Of a stretch of 64,000 nucleotides of DNA, positions 29,591 through 37,923 are shown in pieces. Made by a program: the position numbers and the translations under genes. The notes beneath the pieces were generated by a model. That model worked only from the letters and a program-made list of their open reading frames with translations, was not told where the DNA came from and made no database searches. Origin of the DNA: Trichormus sp. NMC-1 (GTDB lineage: Bacteria > Cyanobacteriota > Cyanobacteriia > Cyanobacteriales > Nostocaceae); contig NZ_LZQD01000001.1 in the NCBI RefSeq assembly GCF_001858025.1, positions 698,572 to 762,571 on the forward strand. Reading direction: 5' to 3'. Each line of letters begins with the position of its first letter. The first letter of the stretch is position 1.

Positions 29591-31033
29591 TTAACCTTTG
29601 ACACAAAGAACTTGTTTAAGAGTTGCCACTATTTCCACCAAATCAGCTTGATTTTCCATCACTTGCTCAATGGGTTTATAAGCACCAGGAATTTCATCAA
29701 TAACACCTGCATCTTTACGGCATTCTACACCCTGAGTTTGTTCAATCAAATCATCAAGTGTATAGACATTTTTTGCCTTACTTCTGGACATCAAACGCCC
29801 TGCACCATGAGAGCAGGAGCAAAAACTATGAGCATTACCTTTACCTTTGACAATGAAAGATTTTGCTCCCATTGAACCAGGAATAATCCCATAATCTTCT
29901 GTTTGAGCGCGAACTGCACCTTTACGAGTTACATACACATCTTCGCCAAAATGTACTTCTTTTTCTGCGTAGTTGTGATGACAATTTACCTCTAATAAAG
30001 GTTTGCTTATTTTTCCCCCTGTAAGATGTTTTTCGACAATTTTTTTAAATCGTGACATCATCACATCACGGTTAAAATGGGCATAATTTTGCGCCCATTG
30101 TAAATCTTGCCAATATGCTTGAAATTCTGGTGTACCAACTACAAAGTGAGCTAAATCTGGATCTGGTAATTTATTACCTGCCATTTTTGCTAATTCTTTG
30201 GCGGTATTAATATGGCATTGTGCGAGTTTATTACCAATATTTCGTGAACCAGAATGCAACATTAACCAAACTTGATTTTCTGTGTCGAGACATATTTCGA
30301 TAAAGTGATTCAATTTGTTACGGATTGCTGGTTAAGCAATCGATCAAGTCATTTCTGCTTGATTCTATACCTTCAAATTCGGTATAGTTCGGAGTACACC
30401 TTCATCCTAAATATATATATTAGGATGCCCAAGTCCCTCTACTCTCTACGGGGCGTTTTACCGCTTCCCTCGGTATTAGCAGGTAAATATTTAAAATTTT
30501 ACCCATTCGCAGCTTTCACCGATTTGGACGAGTTTTTAATCTTACATTACTGTAAGATGGGGCAATCTTTCACCCCCACCAAGAGAACCCATTTGTTTCA
30601 TTGCTTTGCTTTCTAAATCTTGCACACCACGATGCAAGTTAGCAAAATCGCGCCAACGTTGCCAGTTAGTTACTGCTTTTTCTACATCTTTGTTTTCATT
30701 AAATCCTGTGGGAATTGCAGCTTCAATATCTAGGCGAATTTTCTTGAGTTTGCCTTCTAGTTGTTCACCTGTAAATGGTGTTTTGATGGCACTCATACCA
30801 CAACCTAAATCTACGCCCACAGCAGCAGGAATAATGGCATCTTTGGTGGCAATGACTGAACCAACTAAAGCACCTTTTCCTAAATGCACATCGGGCATTA
30901 AGGCAACGTGTTTAAATACAAATGGCAAGGAGGCAACGTTCTTGGCCATTTTGGTTTCATCTGAGCCTAATGAATGATTTGCCCAAGATAAAACGGGTGA
31001 TGGTGTGTTAATTTCTAATTGTTCGTAGGGCAT
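29591..31033 (-). CDS. rtcB: RtcB RNA ligase, interrupted by a group I intron
   Basis: RtcB joins 2',3'-cyclic phosphate and 5'-OH RNA ends in tRNA splicing and RNA repair. The gene is in two phase-0 exons: 30572-31033 (154 codons) and 29591-30310 (239 codons plus stop). Without splicing, exon 1 ends after nine aberrant codons. The joined 393-residue protein has VGVDLGCGMSA (metal-binding Asp and Cys) in exon 1, GGG|NHF across the junction, then LHSGSRNIG, EVNCHHN and SCSHGAGR, whose His carries GMP in known RtcB. Every catalytic residue is present after splicing. A terminator follows exon 2. Confidence 0.93.
30311..30571 (-). ncRNA. Group I self-splicing intron in rtcB
   Basis: A 261-nt intron with no open reading frame. 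Exon 1 ends in U and the intron ends in G, the group I rule. P1 pairs exon GGGGU with intron GCCCC through the required U-G wobble. By eye one can draw P2 (ATCTTAC/GTAAGAT), P3 (GTCC/GGAC), P4 (TCGGT/ACCGA), P5 (GGGTAAA/TTTACC), P7 (GAGTA/TACTC), P8 (CATCCTAA/TTAGGATG), P9 (CTATACC/GGTATAG) and two further 3' hairpins (ATCAAG/CTTGAT, GATTGCT/AGCAATC). It sits between the GGG and NHF codons of the active site. Confidence 0.92.
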
Positions 31034-31385
31034 AATTTGAGTTTTGGATTTGAGATTTTGGATTGGGAAAATTCATAGATAGACTATTTGCGGAATTGCC
31101 AACACAATAGTGTATATAGCGGTTCTCAGTTGAGTAAGATACAAGAACCCCACCCCCAACCCCCTCCCCGCAAGCGATGAGGGGACTATGATGTATCTCA
31201 TTCAAGTGCATACCACTGTATTACTAGTATAAATTTAGACGTTACATAGAATATTTCCAAATTGCTGTAACTTATTTGTAATACAAAAGTAATATGCTTG
31301 TCAAGCGATCGCTCACATTAACAGACACCAGAATGGATAATAATAATTTTCAGGATATTGCTTCTTCAGTGTTTGGCATAGTGGC
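31034..31385. other. Intergenic region between rtcB and HAD gene
   Basis: 352 bp carrying dispersed repeat copy 3 and, after 31221, an AT-rich divergent promoter region with one HIP1 site (GCGATCGC at about 31306). No gene seen. Confidence 0.5.
31113..31220 (+). repeat. Dispersed GC-rich repeat, copy 3
   Basis: Same sequence family and orientation as 29383-29488, with a few substitutions (ends ACCACTGTA instead of ACCGCTATA). Confidence 0.7.
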
Positions 31386-32114
31386 ATGAGTTTAAAGGCA
31401 GTTCTGTTCGATTTTAATGGTGTGATTATTAAAGATGAGCCGATTCATCTGAAACTGATAGATGAGATTCTGGTGGAGGAAAATATTCAACCCCAAAGGG
31501 TGCAAGAGCGTCAAGCTTCTCTGGGAAGGAGCTATCGCGCTTGTTTTCAAGACTTGCTGAAAAATCGTGGTAGAGTTGCAACCGAGGAGTATTTGATTCA
31601 GTTGCTCAACCGCAAGGCTCAGGCTTATGTGCAGGAATTGGAGAAATTAGAAAAACTGCCTTTGTATCCGGGAATAGATGACTTAATTTTTCAGGTGCGA
31701 TCGCAAAATCTTAAACTAGGGTTAGTTAGTGACGCTCTTTGTCAAGAAATAGAATTTGTGCTAGAACGTGGCAAACTGGCTGAATATTTTCAGATTATTG
31801 TTACTGGGGATGACACTAACACTAGTAAACCCCAACCAGAAGGTTATCTGCTGGCGGTAGAACGCTTTAATCAAAAGTTTGTAGAATTAAACTTGCAACC
31901 CCAAGAATGTTTAGCGATTGAAGATACTCCAGCGGGTATTCAAGCAGCAAAACGCGCCCAGATGCAAGTAGTTGGTGTAGCCCATACTTACCCTTTTCAT
32001 ATGCTTCAGCGTCAAGCCAACTGGACTGTAGATTATTTGACTGATTTGGAATTGGAACGGGTACAGGAGGTGTATTTGCAAAAAGATGTGAAATCTGCCG
32101 TGCCTGAGTGTTAA
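31386..32114 (+). CDS. HAD-superfamily (subfamily IA) hydrolase
   Basis: A 242-residue phosphatase-like protein. Motif I is VLFDFNGVIIKDEP, motif II LGLVSDA, motif III around TSKPQPEGYLLA (Lys) and motif IV LAIEDTPAGIQAA. In motif I the second Asp of the usual DxD is Asn, which changes the general acid/base position; I recall the same DFNG form in other cyanobacterial homologues, so it may be a subfamily trait. Substrate unknown. Its stop lies 42 bp before the tRNA gene. Confidence 0.85.
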   Translation: MSLKAVLFDFNGVIIKDEPIHLKLIDEILVEENIQPQRVQERQASLGRSYRACFQDLLKNRGRVATEEYLIQLLNRKAQAYVQELEKLEKLPLYPGIDDLIFQVRSQNLKLGLVSDALCQEIEFVLERGKLAEYFQIIVTGDDTNTSKPQPEGYLLAVERFNQKFVELNLQPQECLAIEDTPAGIQAAKRAQMQVVGVAHTYPFHMLQRQANWTVDYLTDLELERVQEVYLQKDVKSAVPEC

Positions 32115-32156
32115 GATAGAGTACGTCTGTCAGAGTTTGCTACTCTGCACTCACAA

Positions 32157-32229
32157 GGGGAATTAGCTCAGTTGGTAGAGTGCTGCGATCGCACCGCAGA
32201 GGTCAGGGGTTCGAGTCTCCTATTCTCCA
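32157..32229 (+). tRNA. tRNA-Ala (CGC)
   Basis: 73 nt with a full cloverleaf: acceptor GGGGAAT/ATTCTCC (one G-U pair), D arm GCTC-AGTTGGTA-GAGT, anticodon arm CTGCG-ATCGCAC-CGCAG with anticodon CGC, T arm AGGGG-TTCGAGT-CTCCT and discriminator A; no encoded CCA. The anticodon arm contains a complete HIP1 octamer. It is the target gene of the CAST relic that begins 9 bp after its 3' end. Confidence 0.88.
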
Positions 32230-32238
32230 TTGTACATA

Positions 32239-32352
32239 TGTACATTAACTAATTATTTGTCACTGTTAACAGATTGATGTCATTTTTAACAAATTAATTG
32301 TCACTTTGACTTATTCTTGTTTTTTAAACTGATGTTAACAGATTAATTGTCC
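32239..32352 (+). repeat. CAST right end with TnsB-site repeats
   Basis: The terminal 20 bp TGTACATTAACTAATTATTT is followed by three TnsB-site-like repeats: TTAACAGATTGATGTCA, TTAACAAATTAATTGTCA and TTAACAGATTAATTGTCC. The first base lies 61 bp beyond the GTA PAM in the tRNA. A second TGTACA at 32231 precedes it. Confidence 0.85.
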
Positions 32353-32395
32353 TTAATTTTCCGATCAAGCTACTATACACACCTGATGCTGTGTA

Positions 32396-32463
32396 CGATC
32401 GCAGCACTCCTTTCAACCCACCTTAATTTTAAAACACAATTCTAATTCATTAGGCTTTGAAAC
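32396..32463 (-). CRISPR. Delocalized repeat and tRNA-homing spacer
   Basis: On the minus strand an atypical split repeat (GTTTC at 32463 and GGTGGGTTGAAAG at 32410-32422, with about 36 nt of unrelated sequence between) is followed by GAGTGCTGCGATCG (32396-32409). Those 14 nt equal tRNA-Ala positions 32178-32191, and after one mismatch two more bases agree. The target is preceded by GTA, the GTN PAM of V-K systems. This is the layout of homing guides in CASTs. Confidence 0.85.
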
Positions 32464-32486
32464 ACAATGCAAAAATATTATGCCAG

Positions 32487-32523
32487 CTTTCAACCCACCC
32501 CACTCCGGGAGGGGTGTTGAAAC
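32487..32523 (-). CRISPR. Type V-K CRISPR repeat (single intact copy)
   Basis: A 37-nt repeat, minus strand GTTTCAACACCCCTCCCGG continuing to GTGGGTTGAAAG, with the palindromic arms and terminal GTTTCAAC/GTTGAAAG typical of Cas12k systems. It is followed by a spacer-like 23 nt (32464-32486) and then the delocalized repeat. No longer array remains. Confidence 0.85.
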
Positions 32524-32530
32524 TTCAGAA

Positions 32531-32916
32531 TCACAAGGTTGCGCTGGTGTAAAACCGTGCAGGTTGCCCCATGAAGCGCGGATCATTTTTCAAAGGTTCA
32601 CACAGTTCTTTGACTAAGTAGGTTAACAGAAAAATTTAAAGGTATGTGAAGAAAAGTAAAATCGCCCAAAGCTCTCTTCCTGTTCCCTGTTAAGAGTTCC
32701 CTGTTCCCTTGCCCCAACGACAATTTTTAACGCCCTCCTACTTATACCTGTGGGGTGTTTACCTTGTTGTCGCCACGTTTCAAATTCTGGGTGTTTACCA
32801 ATTTGACTCAGTAATTCGTTAATCAGTGGCGTGTTTTTCTCTGCCATCAACTGCCATAGCTGTTGACGGGTGGATTCACTGGCTACTAAACGACACTGAA
32901 TAGTGATTTGGCTCAT
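32531..32916 (-). pseudogene. cas12k: cas12k remnant
   Basis: The first 57 codons read MSQITIQCRLVASESTRQQL and onward as in Cas12k N-termini. About 120 bp of unrelated repeat sequence (roughly 32625-32745, with GGGAACAGGGAACTC) then interrupts. The family sequence resumes in another stretch as LVKELCEPLKNDPRF and GQPARFYTSATL and stops at 32531, directly against the CRISPR repeat. The remaining more than 500 codons and the tracrRNA are deleted, so the effector is dead. Confidence 0.85.
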
Positions 32917-32983
32917 ACCTAATAAACATATTTGTCTAATACTAACATATTTGTATTATAACTGCTTTCTGTAAAATGTTTTT
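32917..32983. promoter_or_regulatory. Divergent cvkR/cas12k promoter with candidate operator
   Basis: The 67-bp region between the cas12k ATG and the regulator ATG contains two direct copies of AACATATTTGT (32925-32935 and 32944-32954), 19 bp apart. CvkR-type repressors are known to bind this intergenic region and repress cas12k; assigning these repeats as the operator is inference. Confidence 0.55.
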
Positions 32984-33412
32984 ATGCAAGAAACATTTTT
33001 CACAAGTAAGGAAGCGGCTCAAATTACAGGTTGTACTCTCCGTCAGATCCAGTATTGGCGAGAGAAGGGGATTGTTGTGCCTGTCATTAGTGATACAGGA
33101 ACAGGACGCAGTATTTATTACTCCAGGTCTAATCTGGTGGAACTGGCTGCTTTGGTATATTGGTTGTCTACGGGGATAAGCTTTGATATTGCCTGTGAAA
33201 CCCTCAAAAGGCTGAAGGCACAAGAGCCGGAGTTGTTTATTTCAGGTAAGGGTAAGCGGTTTATGCTGTTGTTATCAGCACAGGATAAGTCGCTTTCTCT
33301 AGTAGAATTTGACAGGAAAAGAGCGATCGCATTCCTGGATGAAGGTAAAGCTGTTATTCCCGTGTGGTTAGATGTTATTTATCAGAACTTAGCAAGTAGG
33401 TTAGCTAAATAG
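32984..33412 (+). CDS. cvkR: MerR-type regulator, CvkR-like
   Basis: 142 residues with an N-terminal MerR winged HTH (TSKEAAQITGCTLRQIQYWREKGIV) and a C-terminal domain with LSLVEFDRKRAIAFL. Genes of this type lie divergently beside cas12k in V-K CASTs and repress it (CvkR in Anabaena). The gene is intact and keeps its position relative to the dead cas12k. It lacks the long dimerisation coiled coil of classical MerR. Confidence 0.85.
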   Translation: MQETFFTSKEAAQITGCTLRQIQYWREKGIVVPVISDTGTGRSIYYSRSNLVELAALVYWLSTGISFDIACETLKRLKAQEPELFISGKGKRFMLLLSAQDKSLSLVEFDRKRAIAFLDEGKAVIPVWLDVIYQNLASRLAK

Positions 33413-33508
33413 AGTCATGTCCAGCGACAATAGGCTTTGCATTTACGCTAATCTGTTAATTGCATAAGACTTTTGTTTATTTTTATAAGTATCCAGGCTA
33501 CTGCCTTT

Positions 33509-35335
33509 ATGAGAAAAATTACCCTATCTCAGTTAGAACGTCACCTCTTTGCTGCTGCTGACATCCTGCGTGGCAAGATGGATGCTTCTGAGTATAAGGA
33601 GTATATCTTTGGAATGCTCTTTTTAAAACGCTGTTCTGATGTGTTTGAGGAGCAGTATGAGCAGATTATTGAAGCGAATAAAGCAAAAGGTAGAACGGAA
33701 GCAGAAGCAAAACAACGTGCTGAATCACCTGTTTATTATGATGGAACTTTTTTTGTCCCAGAAAGAGCGCGTTGGAGTTATATCGAAAAAGAATTACATA
33801 GTGATGTTGGTAATGGCTTAAATAAAGCTTTGGGTTATTTAGAAAATGAAAACCCGATTTTAGAAGGCGTTGTTAGCCACATTGATTTTAATAAAACAGC
33901 AGGTAAAACCAGAGTTTCTGACCAAAAATTGCGGGACTTAATTCGGCATTTTAGTAAAAATCGTCTCCGCAATGAAGATTTTGAATTTCCTGATTTGTTG
34001 GGTGCAGCTTATGAGTATTTGATTAAACATTTTGCTGATTCAGCAGGTAAAAAAGGCGGCGAATTTTATACCCCCCGTGATGTAGCGCGGTTAATGGTGC
34101 GATTACTGAAACCACAACAGGGAATGCGGATTTATGATCCCTGTGTAGGTTCAGGAGGTATGCTGATTCTCTCCAAAGAATATGTAGAAGAACATCAAGG
34201 AAATGCCAAAAATCTTAGTCTTTATGGACAAGAAGCTAATGGTGGAGTTTGGGCAATTTGCAAAATGAATATGATTTTGCATGGCATAGTTACTGATGAG
34301 AAAGCCATTCAAAATGATGATACTATTGCTAATCCACTACATTTAGAAGGTGGGGAACTAATGCGTTTTGATAGGGTAATTAGTAATCCCCCATTTAGTC
34401 AAAATTATTCAACTGATGGATTAAATTTTAAGGAGCGTTTCCGTTTTGGGTTTTGTCCTGAAAATGGTAAAAAGGCAGATTTGATGTTTGTTCAACACAT
34501 GATAGCGGTGTTGCGAAATACGGGAATGATGGCAACGGTAATGCCTCATGGTGTGTTGTTTCGGGGCGGAGTAGAAAAGGAAATCCGCCAGAAATTTATT
34601 GAAGATGATTTATTAGAAGCGGTGATTGGTTTACCGCCAAATTTGTTTTATGGAACTGGTATTCCTGCTTGTATTTTAGTAATGAGAGGTTCAAAAGCAG
34701 CAAAACCTCAAGAACGTCAAGGTAAGGTTTTATTTATTAATGCTGATGCTGAATTTCAATCAGGTAGAGCGCAAAATTTCCTGAAACCTGAACATATTGA
34801 AAAAATTGTTTCCTCGTTTGAGGCGTTTGTAAATGTTCCTGGTTATGCAGCAGTAGTTACTAAGCAACAGTTAGCTGAAAATGATTACAACTGCAATATT
34901 CGCCGTTATGCTGATAATGCACCACCGACCGAACCCCATGATGTGAGAGCGCATCTTTTAGGAGGTGTGCCTAAAACGGAAGTGGCAGCTAAACAAGAAC
35001 CTTTTATTGCTCATGGTTTTGAACCCAGTGCTTTTTTTGTAGAAAGAGATCAAAATTATTTCGATTTTTTACCAACTCTCACAGAACGTAGTCAAATTAA
35101 AGATTTTGTAGAATCATATCCAGGTATAGCGCAGCAGGAAAAAAGCCTAAAAGATGCTTTTTTGAATTGGTGGGAAATTCACGAAAACCAATTATTACAG
35201 TTACCAGAAACTAAAGATTTAATGAAAGTTCGTGCTGATTTTCTGACATCTTTTAGGGGCGTATTGCAATACGTCCCTAGACAAACTGGTAGCCGTTACA
35301 GTAGAAATGGTAGAACACATCCGTCAAGAAATTAG
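33509..35335 (+). CDS. hsdM: Type I restriction-modification DNA methyltransferase HsdM, 3' end altered
   Basis: About 608 residues from [18 protein letters not shown]. HsdM is the adenine methylase of type I systems. Present are the N-terminal helical domain, [18 protein letters not shown], AdoMet motif I ([11 protein letters not shown]) and catalytic NPPF (SNPPFSQNY). The last 30 residues ([15 protein letters not shown]...) are not HsdM: the frame runs through a palindrome (AGGGGCGTATTGCAATACG, from 35248) and out of frame into an hsdR tail. The core methylase looks complete, so activity with an HsdS is possible. Confidence 0.9.
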   Translation: MRKITLSQLERHLFAAADILRGKMDASEYKEYIFGMLFLKRCSDVFEEQYEQIIEANKAKGRTEAEAKQRAESPVYYDGTFFVPERARWSYIEKELHSDVGNGLNKALGYLENENPILEGVVSHIDFNKTAGKTRVSDQKLRDLIRHFSKNRLRNEDFEFPDLLGAAYEYLIKHFADSAGKKGGEFYTPRDVARLMVRLLKPQQGMRIYDPCVGSGGMLILSKEYVEEHQGNAKNLSLYGQEANGGVWAICKMNMILHGIVTDEKAIQNDDTIANPLHLEGGELMRFDRVISNPPFSQNYSTDGLNFKERFRFGFCPENGKKADLMFVQHMIAVLRNTGMMATVMPHGVLFRGGVEKEIRQKFIEDDLLEAVIGLPPNLFYGTGIPACILVMRGSKAAKPQERQGKVLFINADAEFQSGRAQNFLKPEHIEKIVSSFEAFVNVPGYAAVVTKQQLAENDYNCNIRRYADNAPPTEPHDVRAHLLGGVPKTEVAAKQEPFIAHGFEPSAFFVERDQNYFDFLPTLTERSQIKDFVESYPGIAQQEKSLKDAFLNWWEIHENQLLQLPETKDLMKVRADFLTSFRGVLQYVPRQTGSRYSRNGRTHPSRN

Positions 35336-35501
35336 CATAGTTGATTTCTGGAGAAACGCCCATGCTCAAAACCTATTGCGGGGGTGGATTGTCCGATTCT
35401 TAGATGACGAAGATGTGATACCCTTTTCTCGACAACAGGCAGTGAGCGATCGCATCCTAGAATTAGCCAAACACCTTCATGGGAAATTAACCATAATATG
35501 A
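35282..35501 (+). pseudogene. hsdR: hsdR C-terminal remnant
   Basis: An open frame ([24 protein letters not shown] and onward to LAKHLHGKLTII) matches the last about 70 residues of type I restriction subunits. The helicase and nuclease parts and the hsdS normally found here are deleted. The frame overlaps the altered end of hsdM in another phase, and its TGA overlaps the ATG of the YgjP-like gene, which is the usual hsdR-ygjP spacing. Confidence 0.75.
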
Positions 35502-36196
35502 GTAAATCCCTGGTAATTGATGATTTGTACTTTGTATTAAATCGGAGTAACAAACGAAAAACAGTAGGTATTACCATTGACCGAGGTGGAGAATTAATCG
35601 TCAATGCTCCTTATGATTGTCCTTTGGAAATAATTGAGCAAATTGCCTTAGAGAAACGCTTTTGGATTTACACGAAATTAGCAGAAAAAGAATTACTTTC
35701 CCAAAATCAGTCAGAGAAAGAGTTTGTCAACGGTGAAGGATTTTATTATCTAGGTCGCAGCTATCGCTTATTATTAATATCAACAAAATCTCCCACTCCT
35801 TTACGTCTTTACCAAGGTAGATTTATGCTTAGGTCTAATGAACAAGACCATGCCAGAAAGCATTTTATTCATTGGTACACACAACACGCGGAACTTTGGT
35901 TACAACGTTGGGTTTACCTATTCTCTCCCAGACTTAGCGTAGCTCCCAGCATCATAAAAATCCGAGACTTGGGTTTTCGTTGGGGGTCATGTGGTAGTGA
36001 CGGAAATCTTTATTTTCACTGGTTAACTATTCTCTTACCACCCCGAATAATAGAATATATTATTGTTCATGAATTAGTGCATTTACATGAATCACACCAC
36101 AATGAACAGTTTTGGAAGTACATAGAGCGGGTTTTGCCGGATTTTGGATTGAGGAAGCAGTGGTTAGCTGAAAATGGTAGTCGCTTCGTAGTATGA
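35498..36196 (+). CDS. YgjP-like M48-type metallopeptidase
   Basis: 232 residues with the zinc motif HELVHLHESHH near residue 190 preceded by RWGSCGSDGNLYFHW, the signature of YgjP/DUF45 proteins. These are frequently the last gene of type I restriction operons; what they do there is not established. The start codon overlaps the hsdR remnant stop (ATGA). Confidence 0.88.
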   Translation: MSKSLVIDDLYFVLNRSNKRKTVGITIDRGGELIVNAPYDCPLEIIEQIALEKRFWIYTKLAEKELLSQNQSEKEFVNGEGFYYLGRSYRLLLISTKSPTPLRLYQGRFMLRSNEQDHARKHFIHWYTQHAELWLQRWVYLFSPRLSVAPSIIKIRDLGFRWGSCGSDGNLYFHWLTILLPPRIIEYIIVHELVHLHESHHNEQFWKYIERVLPDFGLRKQWLAENGSRFVV

Positions 36197-36286
36197 GAGG
36201 CGAAAAAAACTTCTAATTTTTTTAAAATTTATGGTTTCTGTATTTAGAGCCAATGAGTAAATAGCAAAAGAACACATAGAGCTTAA

Positions 36287-37078
36287 TTATGATGAGAGAG
36301 ATAGCTGTTGTTGTAAATAAACAATAATTTCTTGTTGATTATTTTTAAAGTTAGGAAACTGTTTTTCACAAACTTTAGAGAATTTTCTTAAAACTTTTTT
36401 ACTGATTTGGCTTTCATCTTGAAAAATTGCTATCGGGTAAAAATTATTTTCCCATTTTTCAAATTGAAATAAAGAAATAGTAGTATCTCTCACTTTATTA
36501 TCATTAGGCAGTGCATAAATATATAAAGGTCTTTCTAAATTATTAATATAACAATCAACTTCATAAACTCCTTCTCGATCATGTTGATGATCATACCATT
36601 CAAATGTATATCTATTTTTAGGAACATTTTTTTCAATTAAAGCCCTAAAATCTTCATAGAAAGTAGATTTAACTCTTTCCCTAGAAAGATAACTAATATC
36701 AGATATTTTTAGTAAAGCTTGAGAAAATCTAAATAAAGCATCTCCATATTCATCTTCACTGATTCTAATAATTAATTCACCATATCTATCTTCTACTTGA
36801 AACTCCTGTAACGCATAATCAATAAGTTCTCTGCGTGTACCAGTTGCCAAGTCAATAGGATCAATTCTATAACTTAAATGTAAATAAGTATGTCCTTCAT
36901 CTGAAAGTAACCAAGTTCCTCTTTCTTTTTTGAAAACAATAGCTAAGTGATCACCATCATCAAAACGAAATGGTGTAAAGACACGAAACCGATCTTTACC
37001 TTCTTCTAAAAGGCGTATTTCTTCACAAACCTTCCTTTTGAATTCCTGTGTAATTGCTTCTGTAATCATAGTATCCAC
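36287..37078 (-). CDS. DUF1828 domain-containing protein
   Basis: 263 residues. The N-terminal 100 residues have the DUF1828 pattern (RFRVFTPFRFDDGDHLAIVF and TWLLSDEGHTYLHL). The C-terminal 130 residues are alpha/beta with EWYDHQHDREGVYEVDCYIN, resembling DUF1829. The function is unknown; such genes occur in defence-rich accessory regions. It follows the tail of another cargo gene by a few bases, so it was the second gene of a pair whose first member is now broken. Confidence 0.7.
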   Translation of the reverse strand: MDTMITEAITQEFKRKVCEEIRLLEEGKDRFRVFTPFRFDDGDHLAIVFKKERGTWLLSDEGHTYLHLSYRIDPIDLATGTRRELIDYALQEFQVEDRYGELIIRISEDEYGDALFRFSQALLKISDISYLSRERVKSTFYEDFRALIEKNVPKNRYTFEWYDHQHDREGVYEVDCYINNLERPLYIYALPNDNKVRDTTISLFQFEKWENNFYPIAIFQDESQISKKVLRKFSKVCEKQFPNFKNNQQEIIVYLQQQLSLSS

Positions 37079-37238
37079 TTAGCGGAAAAGCTCTAGCTGG
37101 GGATTATTAGGTAAAATAAAAGCACAATCTTCTACCATACAATCTAATGCTTCCCCATAATTAGTAAATCTCTCTGTTGGTTGTGCATATTTATCTTCTT
37201 CTCCACTTCCATAATTTTGATAACGCGAGTATGATCAC
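37079..37238 (-). pseudogene. C-terminal fragment of an unknown cargo gene
   Basis: Read in its own frame this segment ends YGEALDCMVEDCAFILPNNP followed by QLELFR and a stop, immediately before the DUF1828 start. It joins the tnsB fragment at about 37230-37240 and lies in a different phase from tnsB, so a deletion fused the two. The family is not recognised. Confidence 0.55.
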
Positions 37239-37824
37239 ACTGCCAAACTTGGTTGCTGTATTCTACTTGTAAATCTTTTCCATCACGGGTTTTTACTGAT
37301 AAACGTGAACCTCGCCAACCAGGACTGCGAATGCTTTTTGCCTTTTCTTGCTTTTCAATCACAGGTTCAAGAATACGGTAAACAGTCATGTGTGAAGGAG
37401 GTTTAACACCTAGATCATCTGCTCTAACCTTTACTCTGACTGCTACTTGTTGGCGACTCATGCGTTTGCCACCCTTATTTCCTTCTTTGTAAGTCTTAAG
37501 AATAAACTCCTGCCAATTTTCATCAACTCGGTGCTTACCCTTATCAACCCGTTCAGTTTGCGTTAGACCAACTAAGCCTTCTTCTTCCCATTTATCAATC
37601 AGTCGTCTTACTGTTCGCACTGATTTACCCAGTTTTACTGCTGCTTCTTTGAGTCTTTGAGCATAAGTAGTGCGATCGCCTGCTTCTAACAGGCTTTGAA
37701 TAACCTCCATTTTTAGTTTTGCTTCGCCAGAAAGTTCCGACACAAGAACTTGAGTTTCTTTGCCGATGCTACTTTCATTTCCCAAATTGCCCGGTGTTAA
37801 AGGTGTTTTATTCCTCATATACAT
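37144..37824 (-). pseudogene. tnsB: tnsB remnant (CAST transposase N-terminal part)
   Basis: The first about 200 residues match V-K CAST TnsB closely: LVGLTQTERVDKGKHR, TYKEGNKGGKRMS, KAKSIRSPGWRG and VWQCDHTR, whose Asp is the first residue of the DDE triad. A full TnsB is about 580 residues. After CDHTR the frame enters the unknown cargo fragment out of phase and stops. The N-terminal DNA-binding domains remain, so the product could still bind the ends but cannot catalyse transposition. Confidence 0.9.
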
Positions 37825-37923
37825 TAATGTTTAATTACAACATATCTGTATATCATAGAGCAAAAGTGACATTTAATGTGTGAAATTTTAAGAAGTAGAG
37901 TAGTTTACATGGATTTTGGGAAT

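Noticed and set aside
30542-31033. rtcB as a frameshifted or insertion-killed pseudogene
   Set aside because: The interruption has the U/G ends, P1 helix and core helices of a group I intron, and removing it restores a perfect in-frame protein.
32231-32238. Alternative CAST end at the first TGTACA (32231)
   Set aside because: The sequence shared with the left end starts at 32239, and the 61-bp PAM spacing also favours 32239; the earlier TGTACA has no matching continuation.
32531-32650. tracrRNA next to the CRISPR repeat
   Set aside because: This stretch translates as cas12k sequence (KNDPRFMGQPARFYTSA), so the tracrRNA region is deleted rather than present.
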